From Lobosporangium transversale (lineage: Eukaryota > Mortierellomycota > Mortierellomycetes > Mortierellales > Mortierellaceae), in contig NW_019029022.1 of NCBI RefSeq assembly GCF_002105155.1, positions 186,001-250,000 of the forward strand: a DNA stretch of 64,000 bases. The letters run 5' to 3'. This document shows positions 1-14,698 of this stretch, one piece after another (positions within the stretch are counted from its first letter, which is position 1; each line of letters begins with the position of its first letter). The position numbers and the translations under genes were made by a program. The notes beneath the pieces were generated by a model. It ran no database searches and was not told the origin of the DNA. It saw nothing but the letters and a program-made list of their open reading frames with translations.

Positions 1-1755
1 TGAATCGTTTTTCATCCTCATTCAAGACTTTCTCGAGTGCATAGTCTGGTCCGAACACATACACAAGATCAAGACCATGATGCGCACCCCAGCCACGGCC
101 AACAGCATCCACTGCCTCAATAGAGCGTTCAAAATAATACTGAAATAACTTGAACCTTTCTTCTCCCTCCTTTGAACCCTCGCGCAACGGCTGTGTTGAT
201 GGTTGGGAGGACCTGTCCAGGTCTTTGCGCTTGGAGAGTGCTCGTAGGATAGAAAAAGTAGGAAAGGTGAAGTGGTAATCCTGCAATACTCGTGCACACA
301 TTCGCTTTGCATCCGAGTCGGTCTTTGGTTTTCCATACACCTTTTCCCACAGCTGTCGGCTGGTTTCATCAGGGGGACAGAATTTTTCGTACAGTCTCGG
401 TAACCCCTCTACTGTTTCTACCCCAAGGGCTGATACGAACATAATCATCTCGTGCAATGTGGCTCCAATCATGACAGCTCTGACACCTTGGTCGAACATA
501 TCGGTTTTATGAATCCGTAAGCGTACGTCTTCAGGGATCATCACTCCATCCACATAGGGTGCGAACATTCGAATCTTCGCAGAAGATGCGATTTGTCCCA
601 ACTCTTTACCGGGCACTTTTTTCAGTAGCTCAAGCTTCTCTTTCCCAGATAGCTCCTTAGGGATATTAAAGTGATTGACCAGATAATCGAAATATATTTT
701 CCCTTCCACATGAGGCCGGATAGCTGCAAGGGTAGTCATAGCACCGGAATGCATAATTGCCCGGTGAAAGAGACCATGATGCTGAGGAGTCAACGTATGA
801 CAATTGATGCTTATAGCACCAGCTGATTGACCCATAGCCGTGATATTGGAGGGATCACCACCAAAAGCTGCAATGTTGTTGTGGACCCATTCAAACGCAA
901 GACGTTGGTCTTGAAGTCCCCAGTTCCCGGTAGCCCTCTCGTAATCAGTCTTGAGATTTGGATCCGACTCAATATCTGCAATAAGCTCTGGACAAGAGAA
1001 GAACCCGTGGAAGTTAAGTCGATAGTTGGGAACAACCACAATCACAGGACGCCCTAGCTTTGTTGCCTGGCGGACCAGATTACTGCCATCTAAAATAGCC
1101 GACTCTTTTATTTAATAACTGCTTTCTTCCCCCTTTCTTTCACTCATTCATTCATTCTTTCTCTGATCCCTTAATGTGAGAAGGAAAGATTATAATTTTA
1201 AATGCATATCAAATCTTACCATAGAGCTCCATAACATTGGCGCCATCACTAAATCCACCTCCATGAATATACACAATGACAGCTACACCTTTGCCCTTCG
1301 CTTGTGCTGCCTCGGTTACTTCCTTTTTCAGTGTATCCTCATGCACAAAAACGTTGAGGTTCAGACAGTTCTTTTCATCAAACTTCGTAGTCTCGTCGTC
1401 AAAGTCGATAAGTGAATAGGAATTAATCACTCTTGAAAAACGCACTTCCCCTTTTGGTTGAGGACAGACAGGCCTAAGGAGAAGAACAGGAAACCCATAC
1501 AGAAGTTCATTGGTATGCATTTCTTTTTTCTTTTATTTTCTTTTCTTTTATTTTTATTTTTTGGATCCATATACCCCAATTTGGTCGCATCACGAACACC
1601 GGTCCATGGCTCAGGCTTAACAGCAGGCCGCCACCTCTCATGAACGACACCGAAGGGAACATTCAAGAAGCGAACAACATCTTTGTTTGGATCCAATGCA
1701 CCTTGGATAACACCTTGGTTTGCAATGTGAATCTGAGTTGTGTCTGATGGCTCAT
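1..1755 (-). CDS. Type-B carboxylesterase EST1, partial at left edge
   Basis: Alpha/beta-hydrolase of the type-B carboxylesterase/lipase family; it would hydrolyse carboxylic esters. Three exons are inferred: about 1735-1575, 1473-1220 (254 nt, the same length as in EST2 and EST3) and 1089-1. The reading frame runs off the left edge with roughly 80-90 C-terminal residues missing. The oxyanion-hole motif HGGGF, the nucleophile elbow GQSAG, the acidic residue in the ATLHEM region and the HHG histidine segment are all present, so the triad looks intact. The start is problematic. The only ATG near the expected position (complement of 1753-1755) is out of frame with the conserved N-terminus, and a long poly-A tract (1760-1786) lies just upstream. 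It is either 5'-damaged or begins in an exon not recognised. EST1 is less similar to EST2/EST3 than those two are to each other. Substrate unknown. Confidence 0.8.
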
Positions 1756-3261
1756 ATTGGAAAAAAAAAAAAAAAAAAAAAAAAAAGTAGAGGAAAAAGG
1801 GAACGGAAGTAGGATATAACTTGAAAAGAAAGAAAAGAAAGAAAGAGATGGAGTGAGAGAAAGAGAGGATAGGGTAGGAAGGGCATCTTTTTCTACGAGC
1901 CCCGCAGTAAGGAATTTTCTCTTAAGGTCATTTGCTTTATGAACCCATCTTGCCTGAAACTATCGGCCTTGGATCCAGAGCTTGAGTGCACAGTCATTCT
2001 TCTCTTCCAATTTAAGAATATATTTGAACCTCTTTAATTTGAATGTAAAACATATATTCTTGTCATGCCATAACATCTTTGCGTCCCCCTCATCAATTGA
2101 CATTTTCTAGATAATTGGTTCCTGAAGAGACCCCTGTTGAGCTTCGTAATGGCATGGTCGCAAGAACGATTTCCTAAGAAGCCGTTTCATTACCGATAAC
2201 TTAATCATTTACAATTAATTCTCAGGGCCTTCCTGGATGCTACCGAAGATCCGCGTTCGTTACAACCATGCAATGGCTTATTAGTCGAATATATATTTTT
2301 GGATAGGATAAAGCATCTTACTTCCCTAATTGTGGTAAAATATCAAAGCTAGAGAGGCATGGCTGCACATTACAGGTATAGAGAGCCCTAAATCCATCAT
2401 AACTTGAAACTCGGATTTTTCAAAAAGCCTTATTGGAAGATGTTCCTCATTAATCAAAGTGAGCATTGACCATGGGATATGTCGGACGTGAGAACGATGA
2501 GATCACGAATAAATATGATGACAAGGAATGCTTGGTCCATAACAGATGATGACATTATCATTGACATGCATTAATGAACACGCGCAAAAAGAAACTGTAT
2601 TAATTTCACATGTCCAAAGTTGCCAAGATTTTTTTTTTCTTCTTGTCTTGACTGTACCTAGATTTGTGCTGACAATGCAAAAATAGTAGAAAAGTCCAGC
2701 TGGACGTTGGCAAGGATCCGTAGGTCATTACTATGACCCATCATTATTATATTGTCCTCATCATTACTCTCACTATCATTCATTCTACAGAAGTTCCAAA
2801 GCCCAGTTGTCGTCTAAATACTTATACGTATACTAAATATACCATGGGTTGTATATTTGAGAAAATACGCTCACATTTTCAAGGTGCTCTCAGCCGGACT
2901 TTCCACTTTTTATTCGCATGCAAGGTTAGAGTAGCATGATTTAATGTGCTTTTGAACATTGTTCGGGCGTTCAAACGAAAGAGAGTGTACATGTACGCCG
3001 ACCGGAGAAGCATGTGCTGAAAGACGAAGAAATATAAAAGTATCTCAACAGACATGTCCTGCTGCCCAAATGTTTCCGTTTCTGTCTTTTTTTTTTTTTT
3101 TTCTTAGTGCTCATCTCCATTCGACATTCTTCATTCTCCATTCTTCATTCACATTCACCGCTTGTTCGACAAAAATAAGATATCAGGGAAATAGAGAAAA
3201 AGAAGGCCTGAATGTTATTTTAATTTAGCGCAGGCATATATACATTCCAATTGATCAGATC
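1756..3261. other. Intergenic spacer between EST1 and the ABCG gene
   Basis: About 1.5 kb separating two divergently oriented genes, so both promoters should lie here. It holds a 27-nt poly-A tract (1760-1786), GA-rich and T-rich stretches, and several short unsupported ORFs. I see no conserved coding segment, tRNA or mobile-element end. Confidence 0.6.
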
Positions 3262-3721
3262 ATGGATCCCCTTGATTACTACGCACTATTGAACTTGGTG
3301 GATGCCCCTGGCGTTGTGGTAAGTCAACACAACATTAATGCATCCTACGACCAAGAATAGCGTCGTATTGGCCTTGATTCTTGCTGAAAAGGGTTTTTAT
3401 TATTGTCTATTTGTCCTACCTGTCGCTAATACTTTCATTCTTTTGTGTCATTGTTGTTGTATTTGCCATTTGTTGACATTGTAGCCAGGCCGTGACCCAA
3501 AATGTCAATATGTTCAAACACCATTAAAATCTTCTGCAAATGCATCTACTCCTACTTGGGGATGTCCTGCAGGGTAAATAGCCAATACGAGGCAATAGCT
3601 CCCTGCATTTACTGACATTAAGCATTGGTTAAGTGTTGTTCTTCTAACTTGATACTCTGTTATTAGACATTTTTGCGTCTCGCCAAAACATTCAGCGCCC
3701 TGCACGCCTGTAAGTAGTCGA

Positions 3722-3754
<33 letters not shown>

Positions 3755-6700
3755 ACATATGCCATTTTTCTGACACTTGGTTTTTATCAACTGATAAATA
3801 GGGCTTCTACTGTCCACCCAACACAGCTCAGCCCATGTACTGTTGTCCAGGCTATTATTGCTCCAATGACACGACCACTTTGACAATCTGTCCCCAGAAT
3901 CAATACTGTCCAGCAGGATCAGTAGGAGGAGGAGTATGGATAGTTTTTACAACCTGATTGTCTGATGTTTTGATTTTTGTTCTTTTTATTATGAAAAGAT
4001 CTAATTGACATATACTCTATACTACCTCTGCTGTCATTACTGCCGCTACTACAATTAGGTCTCCTGCTTATGGCTCGCCTCATGTCCCGCGGGTAGTTCA
4101 TCGGCTTCCAAGTTTGGGCTGGTTCTTTTTGTTATCATTTTTATCATTGGTATTTACATTGTTTTCTGGATCCACAAACGATTTGAACGAGTCCGTACTC
4201 AGCATCTTGAGAAGCGGCTACGATGGATCCATAACCATAATGCCAATCATGACAACCTGTTGATTGAGGATGAGCAGGACGACGACGACGACGACGGCTG
4301 CAATGATGAAAAAAGTAGTGGATCTGGTACTCATGATGATAATGGTAATAGCAACAGTCGCCACAGGATACGTGATCAAGTCATTGATATTGATGGCAAC
4401 AAATCTACGCCGCACCGTTCAGATTCCGATCGAACAGCTGTAGGAGAGACATCACCATCATCAAAGCCTGTAGACGATGTCCCTCAAAGACCGAAGCTGA
4501 GGAGAAAAGTGACAAAGGTCACTCACTCGTTCGACATTGAGTTTGAGCGCCTCAGCTTGACTCTTTCAAATGGAACTACCATTCTACAGGTAAAACGTAC
4601 TTTCGTTACTACATTGAAAAATAGAGATCATTCTCAAAACACATTCGCTTACTCGATCCAACTGGTATCCCAACACCTGTATACCTTTACCAACGCTAGA
4701 ATGTATCTGGCCAGCTGAAGGCAGGAAGGAGTTGCGCCATCATGGGCCCTTCAGGGTCCGGCAAGACTACGCTTATCTCCATCCTCACATCGAAAATGCC
4801 CAAGAACGAAGGTCGCGTTCTCATCAACGGACAAGAAGAGGATCTTAGCCATTACCGTAAACTCATTGGATATGTACCTCAGGACGATATCATGATGCGC
4901 GAGCTAACTGTGCATGATATCCTCTTACACTCTGCATACATGCGCTTGCCAGCCAAACTCACGAAATCACAAATGACGGAAAAAGTACTGGAGATTGTTG
5001 ACTTTCTGGGTTTAAACTCGGTAATGGATTCTGTAGTAGGTGATGCCGAAAAGCGAGGTATCTCTGGAGGCCAAAGGAAGCGCGTCAACATTGGTATGGA
5101 ACTTGTAACAGACCCTAGCATCTTGTTCCTGGACGAGCCGACCTCGGGATTGGATTCAAGTACAAGTGGTGATGTCTGTAAACTCTTGAGGGCCATTGCG
5201 CGCAAGAAGGGTCTCACAGTCGCTGCTGTCATCCACTCTCCCTCGCCCGTTGCATTCGACCAATTTGACGACCTCTTGCTCTTGGGCCACGGTGGCCGCG
5301 TGGTATTCCACGGACCCAGGACTGAAGCGCCAGCTTATTTCTCTGCCATCGGTTTTCCCCTACCCAAGGACTCTAGCCCTTCAGACTTCTATATGGACGT
5401 GATATCAAATAATGTCAAATCCAAGATCTCTAAAAACTTCAAGCCCTTCTACCTGCATCGCTATTGGGAATCGTACTGCAAGCGCGCACAGACATTTTAT
5501 GCAGCAGGCAACAATGGCGTGGAATATAGACACCCATCACCTTATACTTCAAATCCATCATTACTCCATCTTAATTCGCGAGCTTCAGGTTGCCATAGTT
5601 TGGATCAATCCGCAATGTCGGTACAGCATCAGCATAGACCAGAGCTATCAGCCATGCCCAATATGAGTGGTGCCTCATCGCCAGCGCTGTCTCCTTCTTC
5701 TGTGCATAGCCCGGGGGCGGTAGGGCCGTCATCTCTCCATCCCTCGTCAGCTTCCCGCGTTGGCGATGAGAAACGCCATAGTCAACACAAGAGTGTAACC
5801 AGGGTCCGTGACTTGGCTCTTGAACATGAGCCTAAATCCGGTTCGTCTACACCTCGAGCTTCCATGGCCCTATCTGAGTTTCACTCCATGTATGATTCGC
5901 CGCCTTTACCAGAGAAACTCACCTGGGTAGAGACGACCAAAGGGGCGCTCCGCATATTTCTCATTGACAGTCGTATGTGGTGGCACGGGGTTTTTGCAGA
6001 GACCAAGGAAACTGTTTTGGGGCTCTTTCTTAAACGCAGAGACCCTATCCGTAACACTGCATCCCCATTCAAGATGTTTTGGCTATGTCTATCTCGTGCA
6101 CGCCTGCAGATTTACAGGAGCCGGCGTCAGTTCCTCTACGACCAGCTCTTGCACCTGGGCTGTGGCATGTTCATCTCAATTGCTGCCTCAAAGTTCGATT
6201 ATCTCGGTCGACAACATGACATGGTCTGTGCAATGACTCCATTCCAGCTCAAGCCCAGCTGCTTCAGTCCAACGGACCATTTGGCAGAAGTCGGTGTCTT
6301 TATTGCACTCGGTGTTTGCTTTGCAGGCATTTCGGTGGGATCTGTCACTTTTGGCAACGAAAAGCTGGTCTATTGGCGCGAGAAGTCTTCGGGTCTACTC
6401 ACGCTCCCTTATTATTTAGCCAAAGTGATTGCTGATATCCCTCGCATCGTTCTTGCCGGAATCATGTTCTCAATCTCATTGATTATCTTCTTCAACGAGC
6501 GATCCAATTATTTCTATCTATTGTTTATTATCATCATGCTGTATGCTATAGCCTTTGCAATGGGCTATCTACTATCAGCCTTGATCCCTGCTCAGCGCGT
6601 GGCGCTTGTGGGAACAGGATTTACGTTGGCTTGGGCAATTGTGTTTTCGGGTGATGCACCTGATTTGGCTGATGTGATGAGCGATAGCGCATCGGGCGGA

Positions 6701-6937
6701 TATAGAGCGACATCATGGATCTGGACAATCTCTGCACCTAGGTATGCTATTGAAGCGATTTACTTGCGGGAAGTGCAGGCGAGGCCGTGGGTCGAGATTC
6801 AAAACGCTCCTCTAGCTCACACATATAAGCTAGACCAGTTCTGGTGGTGTTTTAGGGCCATGGCTTGTATTCTACTTGGATGGCACGTTTTAGCATTCAT
6901 CAGCTTCAAACTAAAAGATCGATCCAAGCAACGCTAG
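3262..6937 (+). CDS. ABCG (White/WBC) half-transporter with Cys-rich N-terminus, Adp1-like
   Basis: ATP-binding cassette half-transporter of the ABCG subfamily, expected to dimerise in a membrane and export lipid-like or xenobiotic substrates. Exons inferred: 3262-3318, 3485-3573, 3668-3710, 3802-3933, 4059-4589 and 4700-6937, giving about 1029 residues. The small exons encode a cysteine-rich segment with repeated YCP-type motifs (FYCPP, YCCPGYYC, QYCPAGS), as in yeast Adp1 and plant WBC30-type proteins. A membrane helix (about residues 125-143) and an acidic Asp/Ser-rich linker follow. The nucleotide-binding domain has Walker A GPSGSGKTT (about residue 299), signature ISGGQRKRVNIG (about 408) and Walker B ILFLDEPTSG. 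A Ser/His-rich linker and the C-terminal ABC2-type membrane domain complete the protein. No signal peptide is visible from the Met at 3262, which is preceded in frame by a stop at 3226, so a further 5' exon may be missing. A degraded copy lies at 28.7-29.5 kb. Confidence 0.9.
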
Positions 6938-7697
6938 AAAAAAAAAATGTATAGACTACCACAATACCTTAATAACTTAATTAAAAGTCTGTTGGCCACT
7001 TTAACGCCCAGCTTTCAAAAAGGTTAAAACGTTATTATGAATGGCCTTAATTTTTTCTGAAACTGACAAATATGAACTCTTTCGAAAAAAAAAAAAAAAC
7101 TTTTTGAAAAAAGGGGGGAGATACAGAGTCCTGAGAAAACAAAAAAGAATTCTCCGAGCAACTCGCTGAAAGGGCAAGATGCATGTCTAAAGAATTTTTT
7201 TTTTTTTTTTTTTGAAGATTACAAAACAGCAAACCCAAGGAGACAAAACATGTGAATGATTAAGGTTACTGGGAGGGGGCTTGGCAAAAACGCGAGAGCA
7301 AGAGCTTATTTGGTTTGTAAGGACATGACAAATAAAACACTGTGCAATTATATCTACACCTAAACCATTTTGCTACAACCTCATCTTCTAAGCTGCAAAC
7401 GGAGGGGGAGGACATCTTTGTGTACATGTTCATGTTACACGTCGAATGCAGGTGCATGTATATATCCTTGGAAGTCTTTTTTTTTTTTTTTTTTTTTTTT
7501 TTCACTCTCCATCTACATTTCCTCTTTTCAGGCTCTCTATTTATCTCTCTTTCCTTTTTCTCTTCACTTTCTTTTCCCTCTTTTACAGCTCCCATCATCC
7601 ACTTTTCAACTCCTCTCTCCCCTCTTTGTTTCTTGCATTAACATAATAGCCATAGAGCACTAATAATCAGTGTTCAATCCTCTCCAACTTACCGACT
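6938..7697. other. Spacer between the ABCG and LtrA genes
   Basis: Contains the ABCG 3' flank, whose first ~110 bp reappear at 29,440-29,545 in the pseudogene copy, three long homopolymer tracts (7086-7099, 7195-7213, 7478-7501) and a CT-rich stretch (7500-7630) typical of the promoter/5' UTR of the next gene. No gene seen. Confidence 0.6.
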
Positions 7698-9723
7698 ATG
7701 GAGTCTAATACCAGCAACAGCAACTTCAATGTTGCTCTTAATGATCCGTCGCCAGGGCACCATCACATCCATCATAGTGCATTGGATAATATGTTGAATG
7801 AGGAACTGGTTGATGCACAAGATGCAGCCATTGCTCGTGCAGAGGAAGCAGAGGTAGCAGCAGCAACAATAACAGGTCAACAACAAAATCAACAGGGAGA
7901 TGGATCATATTTTGTTCCAAAAGGAATCCAAAGTGAATATGATGGCGAAGCAGTTTCAAGATCGGTTTTGAGGCCACCTCTGCATTCAGCCCCACCTTCG
8001 TATGAAGAAGGAATTGGACATCGATTGAGATGTCATGCAAAGCTGATGCGTCATCGAGACCGAGATACAAAGGTCACGAATGTGGAGCTGTTCTTTGACC
8101 TGGTCTTTGTCTATGCCAGTAAGTGGCCTCCTCTTTTATTCATTTATCTTTACATCCATGCTGTATACATGAACATTCGTATGGACGCATAAAAACCAAT
8201 AAATAACAAAAAAAAAAAAAATTACTAGTCAGCTCCATCTCTCATACTATGGAAGAGGATCTCAGGTGGGAAGTGATACTCGAAATGTTACTTGTCACAT
8301 TAGCTGTCTGGGTAGGTTTTTTTTTTTTTTTTTTTCTGTCGTGCAAGCAACTGTTTTTTTATTGTTTGTTTGTTTGTTGTTGAACTGTTGCAGGAGTGGA
8401 AATGGCTTCTTTTTTCTAACTCTAATTTTGCTTATTGTGCCGACTAAAAAAAAAAAAACGCGTCTGTTCATTTCCAATAGTGGGCTTGGGTATTCAGTGC
8501 ATGGGCATTCAACTGGTTCGTATCTGGATACTGTATCAAGCGCTTTCTTTTTTTTTTTTTTTTTTTTTTTGTCTGTGTCATTATTAACGTAAAAGTTCCT
8601 TACATCCATCTACTTAGGTTCAATCCAGATTCATATCTGGTTCGATTATTGTTATTAGCATTGATGTTGATCAGCTTGGTCATGTCTGCAGTTATCTCGG
8701 ATGCCTTCCACGACCATAGTCTTCTCTTTGCTGGGATGTATGTGTTGATCCAAGTAGGGCGGAACGTTGCTGCAGTCATTGCACTTCATAAGCACAAACT
8801 CCAATGCAATTTCCTTCGACTGATGGCATGGTTCACATTTACGGGAGTGCTATGGATTGTGGGTGGTGCCTTTGGAGGCGTTGCAAGGAATGTCTTGTGG
8901 ACCATCGCTATTGTGCTTGAATATATCTCTCCAGCTTTGGGTTTCTATACTCCAGGCCTTGGCAAGTCTAAATCCACTGACTGGGATATTCATGGAGGAC
9001 ATCTCGCTGGTAAGGCTTTTTCCTCCCTCATCACAAGAGTCATAAAAAAAAAAGAGAGAGAGGACAGTTCACTAATTTTTTACCTTCTCACTCTTTTTTT
9101 TTTTTTTTTTTTATAACTTATAACTGCTAGAGCGTTGCTCTCTTTTCATCATTATTGCTCTGGGTGAGTCGATTGTAGTCAGTGGCGACACCTTCAAAGA
9201 AGTGATTTTCACAACTACAGGTTGTGCCATGTTTTTCGTGTCATTTTCTGGAGCAGCAGCAATGTGGTGGATCTACTTTCATACTGCCTGGAACGAAGCC
9301 ATCGAATACGTGGAGCAATCAGACGATCCTGGCAAGATGGGTCGCCTTGCTTATACATATATTCATGTGATAATGGTGGTTGGTATCGTCTGGTGTGCTG
9401 TTGCGGACCGACTCAGCATGATGCACCCACACATGGTACCTCACCATGAAGGACACGAAATTGATGTGGCCATCATGATTGGAGGCCCTGCCTTATTTGT
9501 GTTGGGCCATGCTTTATTCCGAAGGACATTCAGCTCAAGGTTACCAAAGGCTCATCTAGTGACCATTATAGCTTTCCTCTGTGCTACACCCATTGGCCTC
9601 TTCTTGCCTCTCTGGGCTACAGCGCTCACGACTACAGCACTGCTGTTATGTTTGGGTTTCTATGAGTCGTATTTTAGATGTCATATCCTTCCTGGACTGC
9701 ATCGTCATCATTCAGAGACTTAA
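7698..9723 (+). CDS. Low-temperature-requirement A (LtrA) family membrane protein
   Basis: Multi-pass membrane protein of the LtrA family. The biochemical role is unknown; the bacterial namesake was linked to growth at low temperature in Listeria. Exons inferred: 7698-8118, 8229-8311, 8481-8515, 8618-9009 and 9131-9723, summing to 507 residues with consistent phases. The N-terminal ~115 residues are hydrophilic and Gln/Ala/Glu-rich. The family core starts at the VELFFDLVFVYA motif (about residue 130). Further family landmarks are the WAWVFSAWAFNWFNPD segment across exons 3-4, a run of hydrophobic helices, and the ALGESIVVSG segment at the start of the last exon. About ten membrane helices are likely. 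The short introns carry poly-A/T tracts (8209-8220, 8317-8335, 8550-8570, 9097-9112). The start ATG is the first in frame after a CT-rich leader. Confidence 0.88.
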
Positions 9724-10385
9724 ATAGAATGCTATATCTTTGTTTTATTATTTATTTATTTTGATATAACATTAATATATAAATGGTATCCTACAACCAA
9801 AATCACTAGACAAAGCGCGTCAATTGTCAGTTAAAATATATACGTTTAATTCATGAGCCACAAATCGTTAAAACCTTGCATAGTTAATGCCAGCCAATAG
9901 TTTTCAGTTTTGTTCAGGTGGATTTTTTTTATTTTTTTATTTTAGCACAAAGCGTCTCAGAGTTTGAATTCCTTCTCTTCGCATTCATTTGGGATCATGT
10001 AATGTTTATTAACATGAAAATGTCGGGATATCCTTTTTCTTTTCATGTGGGAATCATTGTCGCGATTACGGGAGTAGTATCATCATGATCAGACATTAAT
10101 ATGAACAGGAGAAAAAAAAAAAAAACATCAATTATTACATGAGATTACAAGTGGAGCTTTTTTCTTTTATAAAAAACAATCATGTCGAACCTTTGATTCA
10201 ATGCTATGAATTATTCGATCAACACGGACATGGACTTTTTTTTTTTTTTTTTTTTAAAAAAAAATGGGATGCTACAATCAGTTAAGATGGATTGGAAATC
10301 ATAGCATTGGGACCATGAGAGAACCATCAGCTAATGAATTTTTCCTCTTGTCGGAATCCCCACTGTCTCGTCTTTTTAGTTCAAA
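9724..10385. other. Spacer between the LtrA gene and eL28
   Basis: AT-rich, with an 18-nt T run joined to an A run near 10238-10263 and other homopolymers. No coding or RNA gene seen. Confidence 0.6.
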
Positions 10386-11101
10386 ATGTCGGCTGATCTT
10401 ACCTGGTAAGACCGAATCTTTTTTTTATATTTTTGTGCCTGATTAAGGGTGTCGCAATTGGAAAGGAGGATAATAACTAAGGGTGGAAAGGAGGATAATA
10501 ACTAACGACCGGGCATAAAATCTCTCCTATTGGGCATTCTATCATGTAGGCTTCTTATCAAGAACAACAACTCCTTCTTGGTCAAGCGCAATGGCGTTCA
10601 GTTCTCCTCGGAGGCTGGTAACTTGTTGAACAAGAACTCGTTCAAGTACTCTGGCCTTGCCAACAAGAAGGTATATGACCAAAATATACACAAAAAAAGA
10701 GATAAAAGCATCTAGTTGAAATGACATTGATGGCATATGCAGAAAAATCGAAACTTGTTTTTTTTTATACCTCTTTGAGCATATCGTCATCAATGTCGTC
10801 GCTCTGTTGGTCTTTTGTTATAAAAAAAGATCAAGAACGCGACATTTGATATCAACTTTCAAAGCGTAATATTTCTCTTATCTTATATATTAACTTTCCT
10901 GATGGCCGTTTTATGATAGACTGTTGACATTACCGCTGCTCCCTCTGGCCGCGGTGTTGTCGTTGCCACCAAGAAGGCTAAGGTCTCTGCCTACAAGCCT
11001 GCCAAGACCATCACCAAGGTCACCCTCACCAAGGGTATCCGCAAGTCTGCCCGCTCTGTCGCTGGTCTTACCCGCAATGGTTACCGTGCTGATCTTCGCC
11101 A

Positions 11102-11139
<38 letters not shown>

Positions 11140-11321
11140 GAGCAGAAAAAGTTGCAATTTTTTCTCTTTAACGCGTATTGAAAACAACCATTTCTTTTTT
11201 TTTTTTTTTCTCTTTTAAGGCCGCTCTTGCCCGTGTCTCTGCCCTTCTCAACAGCCAGAAGCCCGTCAAGGCTGCCCCCAAGAAGACCGGCAAGGGTATC
11301 CGTGCTGCCAAGAAAAACTAA
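10386..11321 (+). CDS. RPL28: 60S ribosomal protein eL28 (L28e)
   Basis: Structural protein of the large cytosolic ribosomal subunit. Four exons: 10386-10405, 10550-10670, 10920-11102 and 11220-11321, giving 141 residues against about 137 in animals. The first coding exon is only 20 nt and the second completes the codon at a phase-2 junction (MSADLTW then [13 protein letters not shown]). Family hallmarks are the NNNSFLVKR segment, the [18 protein letters not shown] block and a basic Lys/Ala-rich C-terminus. Codon use is C-ending and highly biased, as expected of a highly expressed gene. Intron 3 carries a ~34-nt poly-A tract and a poly-T tract. Intron 1 contains a perfect tandem duplication of about 21 bp. 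eL28 is missing in S. cerevisiae, so its presence fits a different fungal lineage. Confidence 0.95.
10460..10505 (+). repeat. Tandem duplication in eL28 intron 1
   Basis: The unit GGAAAGGAGGATAATAACTA occurs twice in direct tandem, separated by 4-5 nt, 45-90 nt before the intron's 3' splice site. Each copy ends in a TAACTAA-like sequence resembling a branch point. Confidence 0.75.
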
Positions 11322-13033
<1,712 letters not shown>

Positions 13034-14689
13034 ACTACTGGTTTTTTTTTCTTTCTTTTCTTAACAAAGAATAAAATTGGATTTTCGGATCAGGGAGCTT
13101 TTCTTTTTCTTTTTCTTTTTCTTTTTTTTTTAGTTCATGACTTGATGCCTCTTTAAACTTGAGCTGCATATGTTCCTCTGGCATCCTTTTAAGATGCCTA
13201 CTCTTTTCTCCCTCAAAAAAAAAAGAAAAAGAAAAAAAAGGAATGGGCATGCTTAGTTTTTTGACTCTTTTGCCATAGTTCTTTACTCGCAGAGTCTGGA
13301 GAGTCTGCACGAGATAGTATGCGCAAAGGTGCATTCACTACATATGCTGTATTTAAATAGGTGGCCCTTGATCGATCTACTTTATACTATCGATGCTGTC
13401 ATTCGAAGCCTCTGTCTCTGAGGCTGTCTCTGCTAATAGGTCTTAGTAATGATCTATTTGATACAATTAACCTCTAAAGGCCGATCCAAAGCTGAAGGAC
13501 TATAGCCGAATCCCTTCTGAGTTCCTTGAGTCTTTATCTATCGTAAGGAGAGGAGAGGAGAAGTGGACGCGAAAAAGTCAGTCTCGATGGACTACAATAC
13601 GCGGATGTGGTGCTGCTATCAACTTGAACAGGCACATGACCCATATTACCGTCTATGTTGGTGATGGCGGAGTGATCATTGTATATGCATATATTTATAT
13701 ATCAAACATGTATTTTTTTAAAGGCATAGCGGAATGTGTAACAGTTCAGATGTCAATGCGTTTCCCAGTGATTTGACTAACAGTTTTGAAAATGCAATTT
13801 TTGCCCGTCCCGTGTGTCAACTTTTTTTTATTTAATTCTTGGTTTTTAAATCCTGTGTTCCCCGCAAAAAAAAAAAAAAAAAAAAAAAAGTAGATTGTCA
13901 ATGTCACCATACTGTGACAATGTTCATTGTTGCATTGATTTTTTTTTTTTTTTTTTTTTGTTACAAATATTTTAACGGAAACGCGTGTTTAAAAAAAGTT
14001 GAAATGTCGCACATGAAAAAACATTAGAATATTGTTTTTCTTTTCCTCGTTTGAATACAAGCTGTGCAGGAAACCAACAATGACGAAATACGATTTATAA
14101 GGCTTTATATCACGGCCAATTCCTCAGGTATTGTTGTATCAAAAAAAAAAAAGACACGGAGGATGATTACAATTGAAGAAAACGCTAAGCTATTCCTTAT
14201 TGAGGAGAGTCTGGACAGAAAAAGAGAAGCGGATGTCCTTTTCTGTAAAATGAAATGTATGGTGCAGCATTTTGGAAATCCAATAACATGTGCAAAGCTG
14301 CAAAGGCTCTAAATTGTATTGAGAACAAAAGGTTGTAGACATGTCCATGCTCTTTTTTTTTTTTCCTCCTTCTCTTTCACAAGCTGCAGTAACAATCATT
14401 AGGACCAACACGGAAAAATACGCGACAAAGTCTAAGAGGGGAGTTTCGCTACCGTTCATTTCCGAGATTTTTTAGCTTAAAATTAAAATGAATTCTAACC
14501 GTCATCCTATGTCATTGTAGCTGCAAATGCACGAAAAAAAAAAAAAAAAAAAAAAAAAAAAGCCCTGGTGTCCAAGTCAATTCCGCTTCCACCCTTTCAA
14601 GGTGCGGAAGGGGACCGACGTATGCACAAGTGTATCGAATAAGGGCATCATTGTCTTGTTGGATAACGAACAGTGGCCGTTCAATTGGG

Positions 14690-14698
14690 TATAAAAAG
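14690..14698 (+). promoter_or_regulatory. Candidate TATA box
   Basis: A TATAAAAAG sequence is followed ~120 bp later by a donor-like GTAAGT (14814). A matching acceptor-like TTAG lies near 15504, 20 bp before the MDH start codon. This would fit a promoter plus a long 5'-UTR intron for MDH, but the link is inference only. Confidence 0.25.

Noticed and set aside
7266-7663. Overlapping Phe-rich and Lys-rich ORFs
   Set aside because: Produced by a poly-T tract and CT-rich leader of the LtrA gene; no family match.
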